Of a stretch of 5,810 nucleotides of DNA, positions 1-3,899 are shown one piece after another. The position numbers were made by a program, and so were the translations under genes. Under the pieces are notes generated by a model. It worked only from the letters and a program-made list of their open reading frames with translations, made no database searches and had not been told where the DNA came from. How positions within the stretch are numbered: the stretch's first letter is position 1; every line of letters starts with the position of its first letter. This stretch comes from an uncultured Lachnospiraceae bacterium (GTDB lineage Bacteria; Bacillota_A; Clostridia; Lachnospirales; Lachnospiraceae), in contig CADBME010000216.1 in assembly GCA_902795715.1 (NCBI GenBank), positions 1-5,810 of the forward strand. The letters run 5' to 3'.

Positions 1-1005
1 GATGTAATCGTATTTTTCAGAGGAATTCCGGTCCAGGTAGTTTTTGCAGATTATATGGCTGTAGAGGAGTTGTCTGTCTTTGACCCTGTATTTGATGGCA
101 AGGTTGATCCGGCATATTTTGATACTCAGCTGGTCGATATCGTTCCCGTATATATTTTCTATTGGAATACTTTCCGGAAGGTTAAGCAAAAAGTTTCCGG
201 TTCCGCAGCAGGGATCCAATATTGTTTTGCCGGCAGGATCTTTTCCATGGAACAATTGGTCGCACAGCTTTATGACCACCTCAGAGGGAGTGTAGTAAGC
301 ACCCCGGGCTTTGCGGGCTCCAAGGCTTTTAAGAGAAATGTAGAGAAATCCAAGCAGGTCTTCGTCCTTTTCGCACTTGTATGGGATAGCGAAGAAATCA
401 GGATATTTGTGAATTAAAGAAAGGGATGATTCCCTGTCTTCAATCATATCATCAATCAGAAAATCATATCCATCAAGATTGAGTGAACCTTCCAGGTATC
501 CGGCCAGATAGCTGGCGGGAATGGGAGGAGAAGGAATGGAAGGAGCAGAGGGAGAAGCCAGATCCCTTATATGAACAAGGAGCCGGCAGGCACATTCGGC
601 AAGAAGAACTCTTATCTCCAACTCTCCCAGACTGATCTGATATTTTCGGGCAGCATCTAAAACCGCCTGCAGATAGGCGGTGCCCTGTGACCGGCTTGAA
701 AGATAGGACCGGTAAACGTTCGTGCCGGATATGTATTTTTTGTTTCTTCGGCTTTTGAGGGCGGTAATTTCCCCGGAGTCCAGACTTTCTTTCAGGGCAT
801 AGATGTAGTCACGGGAGAAATAGGGAGTGCCCTTGATATTTTTTTGGGGAGTCACTTTGCCCAGCCGGACCCAGTTTCGTCCGGTAGCCGGGGAAATAGA
901 CAGGATGGAGCAAAGGTCTTTCAGAGAAAGCCATCCGGAGTCGGGATTTCCTTTGGACTTGTTTTCAGATAATGATTGCATAGGCGATTCCCCCGGGATT
1001 GACAT
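1..1005 (-). CDS. HTH-domain N6-adenine DNA methyltransferase, C-terminus cut by window edge
   Basis: The reading frame is open from 1005 to the window edge (335 codons, no stop), so this is the N-terminal part of a longer gene. Residues about 25-75 form a MerR/excisionase-like helix-turn-helix (LSLKDLCSILSISPATGRNW, then a GTPYFSRDYIYAL wing). A poorly conserved helical region and a proline-rich linker (about 151-163) follow. The methylase signatures come next: motif X GAYYTP (235-240), motif I DPCCGTGNFL (264-273) for S-adenosylmethionine binding, and motif II around NDID (288-291). The last visible residues, YDYI, normally come just before the catalytic NPPY/F motif, which is therefore outside the window. 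The family methylates adenine N6 in restriction-modification or related defence systems; partners, if any, lie to the left. ATG at 1005 is preferred over ATG at 981 because AAGGAAGG sits five bases upstream and a good promoter lies just before it. Methylase identity is firm; the system type is unknown. Confidence 0.9.
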   Translation of the reverse strand, partial: MSIPGESPMQSLSENKSKGNPDSGWLSLKDLCSILSISPATGRNWVRLGKVTPQKNIKGTPYFSRDYIYALKESLDSGEITALKSRRNKKYISGTNVYRSYLSSRSQGTAYLQAVLDAARKYQISLGELEIRVLLAECACRLLVHIRDLASPSAPSIPSPPIPASYLAGYLEGSLNLDGYDFLIDDMIEDRESSLSLIHKYPDFFAIPYKCEKDEDLLGFLYISLKSLGARKARGAYYTPSEVVIKLCDQLFHGKDPAGKTILDPCCGTGNFLLNLPESIPIENIYGNDIDQLSIKICRINLAIKYRVKDRQLLYSHIICKNYLDRNSSEKYDYI

Positions 1006-1027
1006 GGTTGCCTTCCTTATCCTTATC

Positions 1028-1056
1028 ATTGTATTCGAAAAAAACAGAGAAATCAA
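1028..1056 (-). promoter_or_regulatory. Sigma-A-type promoter for the methyltransferase gene
   Basis: Read on the minus strand, TTGATT (1056-1051) and TACAAT (1033-1028) are separated by exactly 17 bases. Transcription would start near 1021, leaving a leader of about 15 bases that contains the ribosome site AAGGAAGG (1017-1010) ahead of ATG 1005. This supports independent transcription of the methyltransferase and the choice of start codon. Confidence 0.6.
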
Positions 1057-1123
1057 TGGCTGCCGGGGGCATTGGTTCAAGTCGCCGGACAAGTTGACTT
1101 GCAGGGAAGTCTGCCGGAAGGAC

Positions 1124-1159
1124 AAAAAAAGAGCGAAGGCCTTGTAATAGCATTCGCTC
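1124..1159 (-). terminator. Intrinsic terminator after the small secreted-protein gene
   Basis: On the minus strand GAGCGAA (1159-1153) pairs perfectly with TTCGCTC (1137-1131). Two more G-C pairs form inside after one mismatch, and seven consecutive T residues (1130-1124) follow at once. It begins 13 bases after the stop codon of the upstream gene. This is the canonical rho-independent form and closes that transcript before the methyltransferase promoter. Confidence 0.8.
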
Positions 1160-1172
1160 CGGACTGTCTGTT

Positions 1173-1577
1173 TCAGCAGCCATAGTCTATATATACGACT
1201 TTATTATTTTTAATGTGGACATCGATCAATAGTTCAAGAGTCCCTTTTCGGCCGTTTTCTTTTAAGAACCTGGAGTAGGAAACTTCTCTGCCGCAGGTTC
1301 CGACTTTGCACTTGCTGCTGACCTTGAAGGACCTGGCCTTCAGTTTGGATGCTTTTGAACGATTCATGAAAGTCGGAGATTTTTTCCCGTATCCGGAGAT
1401 ATGGATTCGTTTTCCTTTGTAAGATACATTGAGTCTCGTCTCCTTTTTTCCCATTCCCTTTCCACAGCCTGATATCCAGTAATCATTGCTTTTGGCCTGG
1501 GCGGGTGTGGATACAAGGCCGGCCATGAAAATAACAAGTGTCAAGGTGAGCATCATGGGAATCATCATTTTTTTCAT
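1173..1577 (-). CDS. Small basic secreted protein, four cysteines, function unknown
   Basis: This is a 134-residue protein with a clear Sec signal peptide: MKK start, hydrophobic core at about residues 5-22, and likely cleavage after AQA (residue 28). The mature part is about 106 residues, rich in Lys and Arg, and looks beta-strand-rich. It has cysteines at 38, 90, 95 and 134, the last being the C-terminal residue, so two disulfides are possible. I do not recognise a named domain. The layout (RLNVSYKGKRIHISG, then SKLKARSFKVSSKC, then LELLIDVHIKNNKVVYID) resembles unnamed small exported proteins I associate with Lachnospiraceae, but that is an impression, not a search result. The ribosome site is AGGATG, about nine bases before the ATG. 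The gene appears monocistronic, with its own promoter and a strong terminator, and is divergent from the protease gene. It could be an antimicrobial, inhibitor or wall-binding protein; the sequence does not decide. Confidence 0.75.
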   Translation of the reverse strand: MKKMMIPMMLTLTLVIFMAGLVSTPAQAKSNDYWISGCGKGMGKKETRLNVSYKGKRIHISGYGKKSPTFMNRSKASKLKARSFKVSSKCKVGTCGREVSYSRFLKENGRKGTLELLIDVHIKNNKVVYIDYGC

Positions 1578-1605
1578 TTCAAGTCACATCCTATCTTTCT
1601 TTTTT

Positions 1606-1635
1606 ATAATATCTGTCTGCCGATTAACTGATCAA
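1606..1635 (-). promoter_or_regulatory. Probable promoter of the small secreted-protein gene
   Basis: On the minus strand TTGATC (1635-1630) and TATTAT (1611-1606) are separated by 18 bases, about 28 bases before the ATG at 1577. The hexamers are good but not perfect. The 8-bp palindrome TCACGTGA (1642-1649) lies just upstream of the -35 box. Confidence 0.45.
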
Positions 1636-1707
1636 AGGATATCACGTGAACTGTCATAGAAGAGTCACAAAGGAGAAGAGGAAAGCCTGTTCCTTGAATG
1701 GGAAATA

Positions 1708-1716
1708 TGATATGAT
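1708..1716 (+). promoter_or_regulatory. Extended -10 promoter element for the C39-like protease gene
   Basis: TGATATGAT (1708-1716) fits the extended -10 pattern TGn-TATGAT, which can work with a poor -35 box. The best -35 candidate, TGTTCC at 1688-1693, is weak. Transcription would start near 1723, only about 11 bases before the ATG at 1734, which gives an unusually short leader for that start. Confidence 0.4.
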
Positions 1717-1733
1717 GATAGCAGGTCATATAA

Positions 1734-3263
1734 ATGATTTCTCACAAAAAAGGGGTGAGTGATATAATTAATCTGATAAAAAGACGGATTCCTTCTCTTT
1801 CCGGAAAACACCTCATGGCTGTTCTTTTTATGGCTGTATTGCAGACGGGTCTGGCTCTGGCTCTGTGGCCCACGCAGACAGAGGCTGCTTTTCCGGATGA
1901 TATCCAGAAGAAAAATGTGATAGCCGAAGCCCTGGATCCGGCTGATGTCCTGATTTTCCGTGACAGCGGCCTGGAGGATTACAAGGAATCCCTTCCGGGG
2001 GAGGGTTTCAAAATCCGGATTCGGAAGGTGGAGGGAGACTCTCTTTACGGCAATTATAAATGCGGAGACCTGCGGGGCCAGGGCTGGATTCCCATGGAAA
2101 CGGTTGTCTGGGATCCGGACTTTGAGCATGTGTATGCCACCGTGAGGGCGAAGATGAACATTTACACGGATGCATCCTGCAAGCAGAAAAAGAACACCAT
2201 CCGCAAATATTCCGGCGTGATTCTCATCGGCAAGGAAGGAAACAGCCGTCAGGTTATCTATGATAAAGGGGACCGTTACGGAATCGGCTGGATGAAAAGA
2301 AAAGAGTATGCCAATAATCTCAAGTATGACGGGAGACCCAAGCAGATTCTTGCGGACGGAGCCTACCATTTCCGATGTGGCTACCGGGACGACGCATATG
2401 GGGGAAAGGCCGATCAATCCGGAATCAAAGCTTATCCCGATCACATTTTCTATCTCAAACATCTGGAAAATGATTCTTATAACATACGTGATCAGAAGAC
2501 AGGAAAATATTTGCTTGTGAAGAGAAGCCCGGGCAGAAATAAGTGGTTTTTACTGTGGCAGGATCAGGCGGATGATTATTTCGGACGCTTCCTTATCCGA
2601 AGAATCGGTGGGTCTTTTTCCATCATGAATACGGTTACCCAAACCTTTTATGCCCAGAACAGAGAGGGCAGAGATCTTCTGGTCACGAATACAAAGACAG
2701 CCAGGAGTCACTGGAGGCCGGTAGCCCCCGGGAGGATGGGAGATGAAGAACAGCCCTTTGTCTTTACCCAGTACGATCCCCAGTGGTGTGCCTCTCCATA
2801 TGGAAGCGAGGGATGCATTGGAACGGCCGGATGCGGGATCCTGGCACCGGTCAATGCCGTATACGCCTTGTCAGGCCAGTACATGGATGTGATGGAGCTG
2901 GCGGATTATGCCGTGGAGAAAAATTACCGTATTGAAGGGAGCGGAACGTCAGATGGCGTATTCAAAGGTATTGCACACACTTTTGGCAGAAAATACGGAT
3001 TTGTATGGGATGGGACGGGAACAAAGCTGAAGACCCTGAAAAAGAAACTTATGGAAGGGAAAGTGGCTGTCTCCCATGTGGAAGGACACTATGTGTGTAT
3101 TTGCGCCTATGATGAAAAGGCAGACAAATATCTTCTCCTGGATTCCAACTGCCTTCCCAAACGGAAAGATACTCCCTTCGGAGACTGGATCGGACCGGAA
3201 CGGCTTAAAGAAGGAACTCTGGCATCCCAGGGATATTTTTTCTATAAACTGAGAAAGAAATAA
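1734..3263 (+). CDS. Secreted C39-like (papain-fold) protease with SH3-like and ricin-like segments
   Basis: This is a 509-residue exported protein. A basic N-terminus leads into a hydrophobic stretch (about residues 27-44), with probable cleavage near TEAA (49-52). Residues about 68-195 contain two SH3-like segments, typical of wall binding. Residues about 205-330 look like a ricin-type beta-trefoil (IFYLKHLENDSYNIRD, then GKYL, then RFLIRRIGGSFSIMN), suggesting carbohydrate binding. Residues 340-507 match Peptidase_C39_2: Gln346 in FTQYDPQW, PYGSEGC, Cys367 in TAGCGILAP, His452 in GHYVCICAYD and Asp470 in LLLDSN, that is, a complete papain-like set. The likely substrate is a peptide or peptide cross-link outside the cell; specificity is not visible. 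The ATG start has only a weak AGG eight bases upstream. A better site (AAGGGGTGAG, 1750-1759) lies inside the frame with only an ATT at ideal spacing. A double-glycine peptide gene follows 138 bases downstream. The protease domain is confident, the lectin-like segment less so. Confidence 0.87.
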   Translation: MISHKKGVSDIINLIKRRIPSLSGKHLMAVLFMAVLQTGLALALWPTQTEAAFPDDIQKKNVIAEALDPADVLIFRDSGLEDYKESLPGEGFKIRIRKVEGDSLYGNYKCGDLRGQGWIPMETVVWDPDFEHVYATVRAKMNIYTDASCKQKKNTIRKYSGVILIGKEGNSRQVIYDKGDRYGIGWMKRKEYANNLKYDGRPKQILADGAYHFRCGYRDDAYGGKADQSGIKAYPDHIFYLKHLENDSYNIRDQKTGKYLLVKRSPGRNKWFLLWQDQADDYFGRFLIRRIGGSFSIMNTVTQTFYAQNREGRDLLVTNTKTARSHWRPVAPGRMGDEEQPFVFTQYDPQWCASPYGSEGCIGTAGCGILAPVNAVYALSGQYMDVMELADYAVEKNYRIEGSGTSDGVFKGIAHTFGRKYGFVWDGTGTKLKTLKKKLMEGKVAVSHVEGHYVCICAYDEKADKYLLLDSNCLPKRKDTPFGDWIGPERLKEGTLASQGYFFYKLRKK

Positions 3264-3316
3264 TCCCTGAAAAGAGGACGGAAAAGAGTGTGCCACTTTT
3301 GTGACAAAGGATAGAA

Positions 3317-3322
3317 TATAAT
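3317..3322 (+). promoter_or_regulatory. -10 box for the double-glycine peptide gene
   Basis: A perfect TATAAT stands 79 bases before the TTG start of the small peptide gene, in the gap after the protease gene. No convincing -35 hexamer is found at 16-18 bases (CACTTT at 17). The stretch TTTGT-G-ACAAA (3298-3308), a small palindrome, fills the spacer and could be an operator. Confidence 0.4.
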
Positions 3323-3383
3323 GCAGACATAGAAAAAAACAGGACGGGAAAAACATCATCATAGATTTTCGATGATAAAACAG

Positions 3384-3390
3384 AAAGGAG
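3384..3390 (+). promoter_or_regulatory. Ribosome binding site that sets a TTG start
   Basis: AAAGGAG lies 11 bases before TTG 3402. TTG codons at 3391 and 3395 are in other frames that stop within five codons. The frame used has a TGA at 3396-3398, so TTG 3402 is the only standard-type start for the leader peptide. The spacing is slightly long. Confidence 0.65.
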
Positions 3391-3401
3391 TTGGTTGAAA
3401 A

Positions 3402-3659
3402 TTGATTCTTAAAAAGAAAGCAGAAAAGATAAATTCAGATGCATTAGAAAAAGTAAACGGCGGAGTGATTGTTGATAAGCCGAATCCACAGGGAGGGAAT
3501 TCCTACTTCATCGTAGATGACAATACAGGAAACATCCTTGATATCTCATCCCGGAGTAAGGTAGCCGAGACGATAGCAAAAGAGAATGATATGAGTACAG
3601 AACATATCACTACCGATGATTATATTAAAAAGTTTAATAAAGATTTTTCACTGTCCTGA
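3402..3659 (+). CDS. Double-glycine leader peptide (bacteriocin- or signal-like precursor)
   Basis: This is an 85-residue peptide starting at TTG. Residues 1-21 form a double-glycine leader: KINSDALEKVNGG has hydrophobic residues at -4 (Val18), -7 (Leu15) and -12 (Ile10) relative to Gly20-Gly21. This is the pattern recognised by the cytosolic C39 peptidase domain of bacteriocin ABC exporters, which cleaves after GG and exports the core. The predicted core of 64 residues has no cysteine, is rich in Asp and Glu, and reads as a small folded unit: a strand (SYFIVDDNTGNILDIS), a helix (SKVAETIAKEND), then STEHITTDDYIKKFNK. This is unlike pore-forming or cysteine-modified bacteriocins. It resembles a group of GG-leader peptides with a VxDDxTGxxL core that I associate with Lachnospiraceae (from memory, unverified). 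No exporter or immunity gene is visible. Upstream is a secreted C39-like protease, downstream a long hairpin. A signal or effector role is as likely as killing. Confidence 0.8.
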   Translation: MILKKKAEKINSDALEKVNGGVIVDKPNPQGGNSYFIVDDNTGNILDISSRSKVAETIAKENDMSTEHITTDDYIKKFNKDFSLS

Positions 3660-3673
3660 TGATCGGATATACA

Positions 3674-3757
3674 GGGACAGTGGAGATCTTCCATATAATC
3701 CATTCTGCGGATACATTGCAGAAAGGAAGCTTATGAAAGATCCCCACTGTCCCCTTT
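3674..3757 (+). terminator. Long imperfect hairpin after the leader-peptide gene; terminator or REP/MITE-like palindrome
   Basis: GGGACAGTGGAGATCTT (3674-3690) pairs with AAGATCCCCACTGTCCC (3737-3753), 16 of 17 positions, with one A-C mismatch. The 46-base interval holds a second hairpin, TTCTGC (3703-3708) with GCAGAA (3718-3723). The right arm runs into CTTTTGT, a short T-rich tail, so termination of the peptide transcript is plausible. The length and the GGGACAGT/ACTGTCCC ends also recall repetitive palindromes mobilised by Y1-type transposases. No transposase is present in the window. The structure is certain; its role is not. Confidence 0.6.
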
Positions 3758-3761
3758 TGTA

Positions 3762-3770
3762 TGTTATAAT
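3762..3770 (+). promoter_or_regulatory. Extended -10 promoter for the family 3 glycoside hydrolase
   Basis: TGTTATAAT is a perfect extended -10 element (TGn-TATAAT) placed just after the long hairpin. No good -35 hexamer exists at 17 bases (CCCCAC). Transcription would start near 3777, giving a leader of about 120 bases before ATG 3900. Confidence 0.5.
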
Positions 3771-3853
3771 CCATTTTAAAGTGGAAGATGAAAAACGGTA
3801 TCTGACGCATGAAAAGTCAGTTGCGCAAGACATTAGCAGAAGCTGTTTGAAAT

Positions 3854-3885
3854 ATCTGCGGTTTGTTTTTTCGAAAACGGCAGAT
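3854..3885 (+). promoter_or_regulatory. Leader hairpin next to the ribosome site of the glycoside hydrolase gene
   Basis: ATCTGC (3854-3859) pairs with GCAGAT (3880-3885). After one G-G mismatch, GTTT (3861-3864) pairs with AAAC (3875-3878). The loop is rich in T. The hairpin ends one base before the ribosome site AAAGGAG (3887-3893), which sits six bases from the ATG. It could modulate translation or transcript stability; no known riboswitch class is recognised. Confidence 0.35.
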
Positions 3886-3899
3886 GAAAGGAGAAGAAA

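Noticed and set aside
55..417. 120-codon plus-strand frame
   Set aside because: The minus strand here encodes methylase motifs X, I and II; the plus frame has no family features.
965..1183. 72-codon minus-strand frame overlapping the stop of the secreted-protein gene and the start of the methyltransferase
   Set aside because: It contains the strong intrinsic terminator (1124-1159) and the methyltransferase promoter (1028-1056), has no ribosome site, and is best explained as an intergenic region that happens to be open.
1665..2462. 265-codon antisense frame
   Set aside because: It lies opposite the confidently identified protease gene, has no recognisable domain, and is a codon-bias shadow.
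3284..3300. Seven-pair hairpin AAGAGTG-TGC-CACTTTT after the protease gene
   Set aside because: It includes a G-U pair, has a three-base loop and no T run after the stem, so it is too weak to call a terminator.
3355..3376. ATCATC/GATGAT hairpin in the leader of the double-glycine peptide gene
   Set aside because: It is short, AT-rich and has a 10-base loop; expected by chance at this composition.
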